DNA of 18,048 nt from SAR202 cluster bacterium (GCA_030754315.1 JASMAO010000139.1:1-18048); one strand, 5' to 3'. Counted from the first letter of the stretch, positions 1 to 7,630 are shown. Translations and numbers: made by a program. Notes: generated by a model from the sequence alone, not told the origin.

Positions 1-120
1 TGTCCCATCTACAAGATGCATCTTCATAGCAAACTAAAACACACCTTAACTCAACTGTATTCCAAAGCCTCAATGACGGTATTTCGTGACCCTATCTCAA
101 ACCTAGTTATGTACATCTAC

Positions 121-125
121 AGGGA
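121..125 (+). promoter_or_regulatory. Ribosome binding site deciding the SUOX-type start
   Basis: AGGGA lies ten bases before the ATG at 136. No comparable site precedes the longer start at 16, so this site favours the shorter protein. Confidence 0.5.
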
Positions 126-135
126 ACTCATCCTC

Positions 136-1263
136 ATGGTATTATCTTACAAATCGACAGGGAGTATCACACTGAACAAGCCAAACACAGAATACGACCA
201 ACAACCTCTCAATACAAAATCCGAAATCCCCGCCGCGCAGGAAACAGTACTTACCGCCCTAGATACTTGGATCACTCCAACCGATCGCTTCTACATACGT
301 AATCATTTTACTGAAACACCCACCTTGGAACCCACTTCAGTAGAACTGATCATTGATGGAGAGGTCGGTAGCCCGCTCTCACTCAACTACCAAGAGATAT
401 TGAAAATGCCAGCGACCGAATCGGCTGTGACACTAGAGTGCGCGGGTAACAGCAGATCATATGCCAACCCACCAGCTGAAGGAATCCAGTTCGAACATGG
501 CGCGGTGGGCAACGCCGTTTGGAAAGGTGTACCTCTCAAAGATCTACTCATCACGGCAGGATTAAAACCTTCGGCTACTGAAATTCTCTTCACAGGAGCG
601 GATAACGGTGAGGAGGAGGAGGAAGGCGAGACATTACAAGTGCAATACCAACGAAGTCTCCCCGTATCAGAGGCCTTGCGACCTCTTACTCTTGTGGCAT
701 ACGAAATGAATGGGGAATCCCTGAGCCAATCCCATGGCTCTCCACTCAGATTAATCGTTCCTAATTGGTATGGGATGGCATCGGTGAAGTGGCTTGAAAA
801 AATCACGGCTATAGTGAAACCCTTTGATGGATTCTTTCAGAGTCGCCGATATGTACATATCGGCGAAGGGATATCCCACAGAACCGAATGGACTCCGGTT
901 GAGAGGATTCAGGTCAAGTCGCTAGTTACGAGTCCGAGGCATGGCCATGTCATAAGATCAAAAGAATATTCCATTCAAGGCGTAGCCTGGTCAGGCGAAG
1001 GGGACATAGTAAAGGTTGAGATAAGCACAGACGGAGAACGTACATGGAGCGCAGCGGATCTCCAACCCAACGACACATCAGCCGCGTGGCATCAATGGAC
1101 GTTCCCTTTCTGTGACTTTAAACCAGGCCATTACATAATCTCCGCGCGCGCCTACGATGACGCAGGGAACACCCAACCACCTTCGATCCCTTGGAACTTC
1201 AGAGGATATGCCAACAACTCAATCCATTCTATTGCAATCGAAGTCGGCTCAATGGAGGCTTGA
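136..1263 (+). CDS. Sulfite oxidase-family molybdopterin oxidoreductase
   Basis: A SUOX-type enzyme using a molybdenum-molybdopterin cofactor. The oxidoreductase domain covers about residues 45-235 (numbered from the ATG at 136) and contains FYIRNHF, LECAGN with the likely Mo-ligand Cys102, and HGSPLRLIVP leading to SVKWL. A Mo-co dimerisation domain follows at about 240-365 (KVEISTDGERTW). There is no heme domain, so electrons must pass to an unseen acceptor; the substrate could be sulfite or another small compound. The frame is open to an ATG at 16, but that start has no ribosome site and its extra 40 residues look non-coding, whereas the ATG at 136 has AGGGA ten bases upstream. No Tat twin-arginine signal is seen with either start, unusual for a family that is often periplasmic. 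A run of five Glu lies near residues 159-163. The gene converges on the phosphotriesterase homologue. Confidence 0.85.
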   Translation: MVLSYKSTGSITLNKPNTEYDQQPLNTKSEIPAAQETVLTALDTWITPTDRFYIRNHFTETPTLEPTSVELIIDGEVGSPLSLNYQEILKMPATESAVTLECAGNSRSYANPPAEGIQFEHGAVGNAVWKGVPLKDLLITAGLKPSATEILFTGADNGEEEEEGETLQVQYQRSLPVSEALRPLTLVAYEMNGESLSQSHGSPLRLIVPNWYGMASVKWLEKITAIVKPFDGFFQSRRYVHIGEGISHRTEWTPVERIQVKSLVTSPRHGHVIRSKEYSIQGVAWSGEGDIVKVEISTDGERTWSAADLQPNDTSAAWHQWTFPFCDFKPGHYIISARAYDDAGNTQPPSIPWNFRGYANNSIHSIAIEVGSMEA

Positions 1264-1320
1264 GAAGCCCAATGGATATCGGATCCGGAGCCGTGTCACG
1301 ATATTCGGGAATCAGAATCA

Positions 1321-1372
1321 GCAAAAATTAAACTGCCCCAGGGATCACCGTGTGGGGTTTAACAAGGTTTTT
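1321..1372. terminator. Probable intrinsic terminator between convergent genes
   Basis: An inverted repeat pairs TTAAA + CCCCA (1328-1340, with a 3-base CTG bulge) with TGGGG + TTTAA (1353-1362) around a 12-base loop. Read on the minus strand the stem runs straight into a T tract (complement of the A run at 1323-1327), fitting termination of the phosphotriesterase homologue about 60 bases past its stop. On the plus strand a weaker T run follows at 1368-1372, so it may also serve the SUOX-type gene. Assigned from visible pairing only. Confidence 0.5.
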
Positions 1373-1419
1373 GACCAAAGCCAACGGGGATGCCTGTAGT
1401 TTTGCCGATTTTGTAGAGT

Positions 1420-2457
1420 CTAAACAAAAGCCAGCAATTCTGCTGGATTCCAAGTCAAAATTCTCTCCGCAGCATCGGTGGATCCGAGTTTGTCTTGCAG
1501 CCTCGGGGCTATGTTTTCCATAATGTGCGCGAAGCCATGTCCACCATACTTAACCTTACGGTGTTTTCCAAACATATCCTGCGCAATAACCACTTTATTA
1601 CCATATCCGTGGTTGACCAGTTCCATTATGAATTCGAGACGCATACCATCGTTTGGCATATCCCTCTCCGATAAGGAGAATTGTGATATCTCCCAACCAA
1701 AGAAGTCATACTCCAGATAGCAACCCAATCCCGCTAAACGTAACAGCGTGTCTAGGTCAAAGATCGTCCGATCAATGTGGCCCATCACTACCCTACTTAC
1801 ATCAGCCCCCGCTTCCTTCAACACTTCTATTATCTCAAATGGAGCCGCGTCGTCCCGGCCGGGATGAATCGTAATGGCGGCGCCGGTCTCCTGCTGCGCG
1901 TGGGCGCCTGCGCGCAATACCTTACGCTCATTGGGTGACAGCGGCAGTGAGCAGCCCAACTCCCCTATGATTCCGGACTTGATGCCACTTCCTCCAACCC
2001 CTTTTCTAATATCCGAAATGATCTCATCCGCAATCTCCGTTTCAGTCTTATCATCCATATTGTTGGGATGCACCATACCAATGTAATATCCACTACCCAT
2101 CACCACGTTAACACCCGTAGCTCTAGAAATACGAGCGAGAGCCAAGGGATCGCGGTTGATCCCAACAGACGTCGTGTCCACAATTGTTTTGCCGCCCGCT
2201 CGCCTAAAAAGTATCCCCTCCTGAATGGCTTCGTTTTCGTCAATGGTAATCAGGTTGTCATAGCTTCGCATCGGATCGTAATTGACCCACCCGAGATTCT
2301 CCATGGTTACTGGCTCGTAGGCCCTAAACTGCTCGCCCGCTGCAGTAGGTGCCGCAAAAACCAGGGTAAAATCCAATAGGAAATGCTCATGGGTACTCGT
2401 ACGACCTAAGTCCTCAGGAGCGACCGGACCCAACACAGTGTGTACCATCCCCTTCAT
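1420..2457 (-). CDS. Phosphotriesterase-family metallohydrolase
   Basis: A TIM-barrel amidohydrolase of the phosphotriesterase/PTER (phosphotriesterase homology protein) family. Counted from the ATG at 2457, the metal site is visible: H23 and H25 (THEHF), bridging E166 (IGELGC), H198 (IHPGRD), H227 (MGHIDR) and D294 (AQDMF), followed by the family signature YGGHGFAHI. Glu at the bridging position, where true phosphotriesterases have a carboxylated Lys, places it with the PTER/lactonase-like homologues, so lactone or another ester hydrolysis is more likely than organophosphate hydrolysis. The length (345) is normal for the family. A TTG lies directly before the ATG and is open in frame, but GGAGGT is nine bases before the ATG, which I chose. 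The substrate cannot be told from the sequence. Confidence 0.87.
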   Translation of the reverse strand: MKGMVHTVLGPVAPEDLGRTSTHEHFLLDFTLVFAAPTAAGEQFRAYEPVTMENLGWVNYDPMRSYDNLITIDENEAIQEGILFRRAGGKTIVDTTSVGINRDPLALARISRATGVNVVMGSGYYIGMVHPNNMDDKTETEIADEIISDIRKGVGGSGIKSGIIGELGCSLPLSPNERKVLRAGAHAQQETGAAITIHPGRDDAAPFEIIEVLKEAGADVSRVVMGHIDRTIFDLDTLLRLAGLGCYLEYDFFGWEISQFSLSERDMPNDGMRLEFIMELVNHGYGNKVVIAQDMFGKHRKVKYGGHGFAHIMENIAPRLQDKLGSTDAAERILTWNPAELLAFV

Positions 2458-2466
2458 CAATTCGGC

Positions 2467-2472
2467 ACCTCC
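2467..2472 (-). promoter_or_regulatory. Strong ribosome binding site of the phosphotriesterase homologue
   Basis: The minus strand reads GGAGGT, nine bases before ATG (2457) and six before TTG (2460). It fits either start; ATG is preferred. Confidence 0.6.
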
Positions 2473-2487
2473 GAAAGACGTAAACCA

Positions 2488-2516
2488 AGCCTAGCGCCGA
2501 CCAAAATTCTCGTCAA
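2488..2516 (-). promoter_or_regulatory. Candidate promoter of the phosphotriesterase homologue
   Basis: On the minus strand TTGACG (2511-2516) is followed after exactly 17 bases by TAGGCT (2488-2493). The -35 matches 5 of 6 consensus bases and the -10 matches 3 of 6. It sits between the divergent phosphotriesterase and MFS genes. Confidence 0.4.
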
Positions 2517-2527
2517 GGGCCAAATTC

Positions 2528-2554
2528 TTGAAACTAACAGTGATCGCCTATACT
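2528..2554 (+). promoter_or_regulatory. Candidate promoter of the MFS gene
   Basis: TTGAAA (2528-2533) and TATACT (2549-2554) are both good hexamers, but the 15-base spacer is short. The expected start of transcription would be about 60 bases before the MFS ATG. Confidence 0.35.
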
Positions 2555-2623
2555 AAGCTTGCGACTCTATCAATCAAATCGGACATACAATAGTCCATAC
2601 GCAAGACAGGAATTAACAAAAAG

Positions 2624-3838
2624 ATGTTCGCGTCTCTGGCATACCGTAATTTCACATATCTTCTTCTCGGCCAGACAACGCACGCTGCCGCGCTTTGGCT
2701 CGACATGGTCGCACGCCCTCTCCTGGTCCTTACAATGACTGGATCACCAGTACACCTAGGTCTTGTGATGGCCACCCGCACTGTACCCACAATGGCTTTT
2801 GGAGCACTCGCGGGTGTAATTGCTGATAACTTCGACCGCCGGATTGTTTTATTGATAACGAAACTAGGTGTGCTGGTTCTCTCTATTATCTTTGCAGCCT
2901 TAGTAGTAACCGACTTGATACAACTGTGGCAAATCTATTTGTTCACCTTCATACGTGGTATCACCATGGCTTTTGATCAACCCGCCCGTAGGGCTATGAT
3001 CCCTAGCCTAGTACCAAAGAATCTCGTTACCAACGCGATGGCTCTAAGCTCAGGGAGCATCCAGGTCATGCGCATAGTGGGTGCCGGATGTGCTGGCCTG
3101 ATCATCGCTTTAGGCGGCTTGGAATTGGTCTTCATAACAATCACCTTTTTCTATGCAGCTGCTGTTATTTCGACTTGGGTGCTCCAAATACCTTCTCATG
3201 TCAGACCTGGATACCAAGGCATAAAAAGAGTCGGAATAGATCTCCTCGAAGGATTCCGGTTCGCGTGGTCCAATGACGCAGTTAAAAGCATCCTGCTAGC
3301 CTCCATGGGCTATTTCACTTTCGGGATGACTTTTATGTCTGTCTTCGGCCCATTGTTCGCTACACAGATTCTTGACATTGGGGAGTCCGGATTTGGATAC
3401 CTAATGTCTATTACCGGCATTGGAGGAGTGATTGGTGCGCTTTCCCTAGCGTCCGTAAACCCTAATCGGAAAAGAGGGGTGTTGATCCTTACAACACTTA
3501 CATCACTAGGTATAATGCTCATTCTATTCTCAGCGGTTAGCTACCTCGACTCATTAACTCTAGTTTTCGTGATAGCTGCTATTTTGGGTGTCACTACTTC
3601 AGCGGTGTTTCCAATTGTGAATGCGGTTCTAGTAGAGTCAGCTCCCATGGGTATGCGCGGGCGTGTTCTTGGATTGCTTAGCTTGGATCGGGGAATGACA
3701 ACGCTTGGCGGCACATTAGCAGGATTTTTAGCAGCAGGTATTGGGCCGCAACTAGCCCAGATAATATTTGGAATAGGATGTATCGGTACCTCCATAGCCA
3801 TGTTCAAGATTTATCCTGCAATACGGCGCATCGACTAA
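2624..3838 (+). CDS. MFS transporter, EntS/MFS_3-like exporter
   Basis: An inner-membrane major facilitator protein, probably a proton-driven exporter of a small molecule. It has about 12 hydrophobic segments over 404 residues. MFS motif A is clear at 64-73 (GVIADNFDRR), and the stretch DQPARRAMIP at 118-127 is typical of the MFS_3/enterobactin-exporter-like branch (EntS). It begins MFASLAYRNFTYL, the usual N-terminal sequence of this branch. The start ATG has AGGA twelve bases upstream. It is transcribed away from the phosphotriesterase homologue and is followed on the same strand by the PHP hydrolase after a gap of about 300 bases. The substrate is unknown. Confidence 0.88.
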   Translation: MFASLAYRNFTYLLLGQTTHAAALWLDMVARPLLVLTMTGSPVHLGLVMATRTVPTMAFGALAGVIADNFDRRIVLLITKLGVLVLSIIFAALVVTDLIQLWQIYLFTFIRGITMAFDQPARRAMIPSLVPKNLVTNAMALSSGSIQVMRIVGAGCAGLIIALGGLELVFITITFFYAAAVISTWVLQIPSHVRPGYQGIKRVGIDLLEGFRFAWSNDAVKSILLASMGYFTFGMTFMSVFGPLFATQILDIGESGFGYLMSITGIGGVIGALSLASVNPNRKRGVLILTTLTSLGIMLILFSAVSYLDSLTLVFVIAAILGVTTSAVFPIVNAVLVESAPMGMRGRVLGLLSLDRGMTTLGGTLAGFLAAGIGPQLAQIIFGIGCIGTSIAMFKIYPAIRRID

Positions 3839-4126
3839 TAGCTACGGTCAAACTGTTACTACCAAAAATGACCCAGTAGTATAAGATCAGCCGTATTCGC
3901 CAGGGTTTGACTTTTGTTATACATCCCCCAATTTATTGACTGAGAAACGGTTCTTCTGAGGCTGATTCAGCAACATTTATCTCTCGCGGATTTGACAAGA
4001 ATTCCACTAAGATTATGGAAAGTACGGCCTTCGCGCTTCCTCTCGTGGTCCCCTCTTGACAGCATACGCGACTGCCTCTACGGTTTCGAGGAAGATAAAC
4101 ACACCCTAGTCCCAGAACAGCCACAG

Positions 4127-4131
4127 AAGGA
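4127..4131 (+). promoter_or_regulatory. Ribosome binding site supporting a TTG start of the PHP hydrolase
   Basis: AAGGA lies seven bases before the TTG at 4139, directly before the first conserved residues of the domain. The only other in-frame start, TTG at 3992, has no good site. Confidence 0.45.
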
Positions 4132-4138
4132 ACTTATA

Positions 4139-5071
4139 TTGACTGAATCTCAATGGTACAAAGGCAATATCCATACCCACACAAATGAATCAGACGGCGA
4201 TGCATCGCCAGAAGATGTTGTACGCTGGTACCGTAAACATGGATATGATTTTCTAGTCCTTAGCGACCACAATCACTTGACGATCTTCAAGTACGGGAAA
4301 GGGCGGCGTAAATTCAAATCACCTCTTCTAATACCTGGAGAGGAGGTATCCGCCCGTATTATGAAAGGTACCGTCCCAATACACCTTGGAGCCATAGGAA
4401 TCTCAAGGGTTGTCGAGCCCGTTCATGGCGACAGTATAGTCAAGACTATTCAGGCGAACGTGAACTCTATAATCGATGCTGGTGGCATCGCATCTTTGAA
4501 TCACCCCAATTTCCATTGGGCTTTTGACCACCACGCTATCAAGAACATTGTCGGCGCCACTATGATGGAGATCTTCAATGGACACCCTGGAACCAATAAT
4601 GCCGGGGGTCCTGGCAGCTACTCGACTGAGGAAATATGGGACGGTGTGCTTAGTGCAGGTAGGCCAATCTTCGGCGCAGCCGTTGACGATTCTCATCACT
4701 ACCACGACTACTCTGTAAACATGAGCAATCCCGGTAGGGGGTGGATAGTGGTCCGCGCTCAAAAGTTAACTCAGGATGCCGTTGTCGATGCTTTGTCAAC
4801 GGGTGATTTCTATTCATCTACAGGCGTGACACTCAAACGACTAGACGCAACACAGGAATCCATATCAATAGAAATCCTAAATAACGTGTACAAAAACGTT
4901 TTCGAGACCCGATTCATTGGGCATAACGGTGTGACTCTAGCTACCAGCAACTCGATGACTCCGGTTTACAGGATCCGTGGCAACGAACGCTACGTTCGGG
5001 CAACGATAACTTCATCCAATTTTATGAAGGCGTGGACACAGCCCGTATTTGTTAGAAACCCGTCCGATTAG
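4139..5071 (+). CDS. PHP-domain metallohydrolase, CehA/McbA-like
   Basis: A polymerase-and-histidinol-phosphatase fold enzyme resembling the CehA/McbA group, whose described members hydrolyse carbamate or ester bonds. Numbered from TTG 4139 (311 residues), candidate metal ligands are H12 and H14 (NIHTHT), D43 and H44 (LSDHNH), E68/E69 (IPGEEVS), H82, H122 (SLNHPNFHW) and the D183/D184 with H186 group (VDDSHHYHD). These fill the usual PHP motifs, so the catalytic site looks intact. After about residue 200 there is a beta-rich tail (WIVVRAQ through to FVRNPSD). The frame is open to a TTG at 3992, which would add 49 basic, weakly protein-like residues; I prefer 4139 because of AAGGA seven bases upstream. 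The 3' end overlaps the convergent propeller gene by 20 bases. The substrate is unknown. Confidence 0.82.
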   Translation: MTESQWYKGNIHTHTNESDGDASPEDVVRWYRKHGYDFLVLSDHNHLTIFKYGKGRRKFKSPLLIPGEEVSARIMKGTVPIHLGAIGISRVVEPVHGDSIVKTIQANVNSIIDAGGIASLNHPNFHWAFDHHAIKNIVGATMMEIFNGHPGTNNAGGPGSYSTEEIWDGVLSAGRPIFGAAVDDSHHYHDYSVNMSNPGRGWIVVRAQKLTQDAVVDALSTGDFYSSTGVTLKRLDATQESISIEILNNVYKNVFETRFIGHNGVTLATSNSMTPVYRIRGNERYVRATITSSNFMKAWTQPVFVRNPSD

Positions 5072-6248
5072 CCCTGGTAACACCACTATCACCACGAGAC
5101 CACACACCCAGTGGCCCCTGAGCTACTGGAATTAGCCGCTCACTACCCTTGGGATCTAGTACAAATATGTAAGGCCCATCACCTTGAGAAATATTCTGTT
5201 GCTCTCCTCTTTTTCTAACGATCCCCGCAAATATGAGCGTCTGGCCATCTGGTGACCAGGGATTGTGAGTTTGGCAATACTGATCAAAGAAAAGAAACAT
5301 CATGAGTTGTTCCGTAGTTGGAAGAAAATTATTGAGGTGTTGGACCTGTCCTGACACAAGGTCTAATACAGTCCACCTTACCCATCCATTCGTATCTCCT
5401 GAGGGGGTAACACAGGCAATCTTAGATCCATCAGGCGACCAGTAAAAGCATATGAGGGGTTCGTCTGTTATCTGCCGCTCTTCTTTGCCATCAGAATCCA
5501 CGAGCCATAGTCCTGGATAAAACTTGGATCCCTGTTCAATGTTCCGTAAGAGAGCGATAGACCGGCCGTCGGGCGCCCAAGAAAAGGACCCTACACCATA
5601 GAATTCAGTCAAGACAGTCACCGTTCTTCCATGTGCATCACTGACCACAAGCGACTGCCGTTGCTCTCCCTCTTGTATCAGTAGGGCCATCAGGGTTTCA
5701 ACTGGGGACCACGAGGGTGCCGCGTACATTGAGGAACTATTTGGAATTTTCTTTACTTGATCGCCGTCCTCCCGATCTACAAGGAAGTGGTCGAATCCTG
5801 AGTGCACGATTAAATATGCTCCATTCGGCGACCAAGATGAAAACATCGGTTTACCGGTGAGCACTCTTTTCGGCTGTTCAGTTGGGTCCAGGCTTCCTAG
5901 AAACAAACTCAAACCACCATCCATGGTTTGAGCAACGAATGAAAAATCAAAGCTATTCGGTGACCATTGAGAATAATGAGGAGTTCTTTTGGCAATGGCA
6001 TCCGTACCTAATTCGTTCCTGTATACCAGGTGTGTTGAAGCATCATTGACGTTCCAAGAATAAATTCCTAAGTGTCCCCGGCCATTGCTACCTGCAGATG
6101 CACTAGAAAAAAGTATCCTCTCTCCCGATGGGGACCACACAGGCCACGTTTGTCCTTGCCCCAAAGCGTCCACAGTAACAACATTGGTACCGTGGACGTC
6201 CGTGATATGAAGCTTCAGATTTTGATCGACGATTGCTATCCTACCCAT
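5052..6248 (-). CDS. WSP-repeat (PD40/TolB-like) beta-propeller protein
   Basis: A 398-residue protein made of WD40-like PD40 repeats, as in the TolB C-terminal domain and in tricorn/DPP IV-type propellers. Seven W(S/A)P motifs are visible starting at residues 38, 95, 139, 180, 224, 270 and 331, spaced 41-61 apart, mostly in the form SWSPDG followed by hydrophobic strand residues. This fits a complete seven-bladed propeller with no attached enzymatic domain. No signal peptide or membrane segment is seen, so it is probably cytoplasmic, unlike periplasmic TolB, and tolB would be the wrong name. The start ATG at 6248 has only a weak ribosome site. Its 3' end overlaps the PHP gene by 20 bases tail to tail. 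The function is unknown; such propellers usually bind proteins or ligands. Confidence 0.75.
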   Translation of the reverse strand: MGRIAIVDQNLKLHITDVHGTNVVTVDALGQGQTWPVWSPSGERILFSSASAGSNGRGHLGIYSWNVNDASTHLVYRNELGTDAIAKRTPHYSQWSPNSFDFSFVAQTMDGGLSLFLGSLDPTEQPKRVLTGKPMFSSWSPNGAYLIVHSGFDHFLVDREDGDQVKKIPNSSSMYAAPSWSPVETLMALLIQEGEQRQSLVVSDAHGRTVTVLTEFYGVGSFSWAPDGRSIALLRNIEQGSKFYPGLWLVDSDGKEERQITDEPLICFYWSPDGSKIACVTPSGDTNGWVRWTVLDLVSGQVQHLNNFLPTTEQLMMFLFFDQYCQTHNPWSPDGQTLIFAGIVRKRGEQQNISQGDGPYIFVLDPKGSERLIPVAQGPLGVWSRGDSGVTRANRTGF

Positions 6249-6661
6249 GGTGCCCTATTTTCACATATGTTCTTGTTTCCAAATTGATCTAACGAGAGTC
6301 TATTCATGTATACAGGGCTTTGTCTAGAACATACGCATCTGTCTGACACGTACGCATTTAAAAAGCGTGGTGGTTTCGACCACTGTCCAAACTAACCTAA
6401 ACCATATCGTGCAACCAAAGATGGCTAAAGTAACAGGGCTACTTAAGAATCAGTCACGTAGTCACTAATCGAGCAGAGTCATCAGACAGCTACTCAGATT
6501 AAGAACATGAGGTAGTCATAGTCATTGGAAAAGTCACATCCACTAAGAAATTTTCTTCGATTTTAGAATTGTTCATCAGGGTATTCCCCTTCAAAGCAAT
6601 CCTATAACTGCGGTATTGAAGAATTCATGGTACAGGTAAAAAGTGTTGAACTGGGCCAGCT
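6249..6661. other. 413 bp gene-free region with repeated short motifs
   Basis: No convincing gene on either strand. It lies downstream of the SDR and upstream of the propeller gene, so it should hold the propeller's promoter, but I found no convincing -35/-10 pair. Visible structure: TACGCAT repeated at 6332 and 6351; a small GTGGT/ACCAC hairpin with a TTCG loop at 6370-6383; and six AGTCA pentamers within 6452-6536. Confidence 0.5.
6452..6536. repeat. Cluster of six AGTCA pentamers
   Basis: AGTCA starts at 6452, 6460, 6477, 6514, 6520 and 6532, all on the plus strand (TGACT on the minus strand, the sense strand of the propeller gene). Three copies are preceded by T. Six same-strand copies in 85 bases is far above chance for a pentamer. 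Confidence 0.45.
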
Positions 6662-7414
6662 TTATTGAGCGGTCATCCCACCATCGACAACAAGTTCCGA
6701 TCCCGTCATGTATGAGGAGTCGTCTGAAGCTAGGAAAAGCGCAGCATACGCTACATCCTCAACTTTCCCTAATCTGCCCATAGGGCTACGAGCGATCGAA
6801 GCCTCTTTATCTACAGTTGATCTCAAAATATCAGCAATCATCTCTGATTCGAAAGGACCGGGATGAACCGAGTTCGACCTGATTCCGTCATTGGAGTATT
6901 GGACTGCAGCGTATTTGGTGAACGTTCTGATTGCCCCTTTTGACGTACCATATGCAGCCCCGCGCCCACCTGCAAGTAGCCCAGAGGTTGAGGAAATGTT
7001 GATAATGGAGCCACCGCCGGCATTTTTCATAGCTGGGATCGCGTGTTTAGTCCCAAGAAATACGCCCTTTGTGTTGACCGCCATCACACGTTCCCACTCC
7101 TGGTCGGTGATTTCTAATAACGGCTCACTTTGAATTACTCCGGCGTTGTTCACTAAGACATTCAAGTTTCCAAACCGAGTAACGCATTCTTTGATAGCAA
7201 ACCCCCAGGCATCTTCGTCAGTGACATCAAGTGTACAAAAAGAGGCTGTATGATTTTTTAAGCCAGCTATATCCGCAGCTAATGACCTACCTTCAGACTC
7301 ACGAATATCCGTGAGCAACACTGCAGCTCCTTCTCGTGCAAAGAGTCTTGCTTGCGCCTCTCCAGCGTCACCGACAGCACCGGTAACAATTGCAACTTTT
7401 CCCTGAAGTCTCAT
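6662..7414 (-). CDS. Short-chain dehydrogenase/reductase (SDR)
   Basis: A classical SDR of 250 residues, expected to oxidise or reduce an alcohol/carbonyl substrate with a nicotinamide cofactor. Numbered from the ATG at 7414: cofactor motif TGAVGDAG at 11-18, an Asp at the end of strand 2 (LLTD, residue 36) that favours NAD over NADP, NNAG at about 89-92, and the catalytic set N114, S142, Y155 and K159 (YGTSK). The C-terminus has SSYMTGSELVVDGGM, normal for the family. The middle Gly of TGxxxGxG is replaced by Asp16, which is unusual. An in-frame ATG lies four codons upstream (7426) without a ribosome site; GGGGA stands before the ATG at 7414 and the protein then begins MRLQGKVAIVTG, the usual SDR start. 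The substrate is unknown. Confidence 0.88.
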   Translation of the reverse strand: MRLQGKVAIVTGAVGDAGEAQARLFAREGAAVLLTDIRESEGRSLAADIAGLKNHTASFCTLDVTDEDAWGFAIKECVTRFGNLNVLVNNAGVIQSEPLLEITDQEWERVMAVNTKGVFLGTKHAIPAMKNAGGGSIINISSTSGLLAGGRGAAYGTSKGAIRTFTKYAAVQYSNDGIRSNSVHPGPFESEMIADILRSTVDKEASIARSPMGRLGKVEDVAYAALFLASDDSSYMTGSELVVDGGMTAQ

Positions 7415-7441
7415 ATCAATCCCCATTTCGATTGAAGTTCG

Positions 7442-7450
7442 ATTTTACCA
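7442..7450 (-). promoter_or_regulatory. Extended -10 promoter element of the SDR
   Basis: The minus strand reads TGGTAAAAT, i.e. TGn followed by TAAAAT (5 of 6 matches), without a clear -35. Transcription would begin only about 8 bases before the ATG at 7426 and about 20 before the ATG at 7414. Confidence 0.4.
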
Positions 7451-7559
7451 TTCTTGGCGCCACGGAGCGCCCTAATGGGCTGTTTGGATTTGTTGAGGGC
7501 ATTAAATGAATGATTTTTCCTTTCCTAGACTTGAGATCCGCTCATTTGTTGATCAACAC

Positions 7560-7589
7560 TTGACAAGAACACACGTTCTGTTCTAAATT
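7560..7589 (+). promoter_or_regulatory. Promoter of the small protein-ftsZ unit
   Basis: A perfect TTGACA -35 (7560-7565), an 18-base spacer, and TAAATT (7584-7589, 4 of 6) as the -10. Transcription should start near 7596, giving a leader of about 35 bases before the ATG at 7631, which has AAGAGG (7618-7623) as its ribosome site. The spacer contains the palindrome listed separately. Confidence 0.6.
7567..7578. promoter_or_regulatory. LexA-like (SOS) operator, GAAC-N4-GTTC
   Basis: A perfect palindrome GAACACACGTTC, extended by A and T to 7566-7579. Its GAAC-N4-GTTC core is the core of the LexA box known from Firmicutes and Actinobacteria. It begins one base after the -35 and ends five bases before the -10, where a bound repressor would block RNA polymerase. 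Further GTTCT half-sites follow at 7580 and 7591 (GTTCTAA twice, 11 bases apart, about one helical turn). No lexA gene is in the window, so binding is inferred. Confidence 0.55.
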
Positions 7590-7630
7590 TGTTCTAATTA
7601 ATCGGAGAAAAACACCTAAGAGGCGTACAT

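Noticed and set aside
387..806. 139-codon minus-strand frame inside the SUOX-type gene
   Set aside because: It lies wholly opposite a gene with clear family motifs and has a Ser-rich unlikely sequence.
1157..1399. 80-codon plus-strand frame spanning the end of the SUOX-type gene
   Set aside because: It overlaps conserved coding sequence in another frame, has no ribosome site, and its end covers the probable terminator.
3857..3881. TACTAC/GTAGTA hairpin after the MFS gene as a terminator
   Set aside because: The six-pair AT-rich stem has a 13-base loop and no T tract, so it is too weak.
4403..4762. 119-codon minus-strand frame opposite the PHP hydrolase
   Set aside because: It is antisense to a region containing the metal-binding motifs of the PHP enzyme and resembles no protein family.
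6370..6383. T-arm-like GGTTTCGACC as part of a tRNA
   Set aside because: The stem is GTGGT/ACCAC with only a 4-base loop; no acceptor, D or anticodon arms fit around it.
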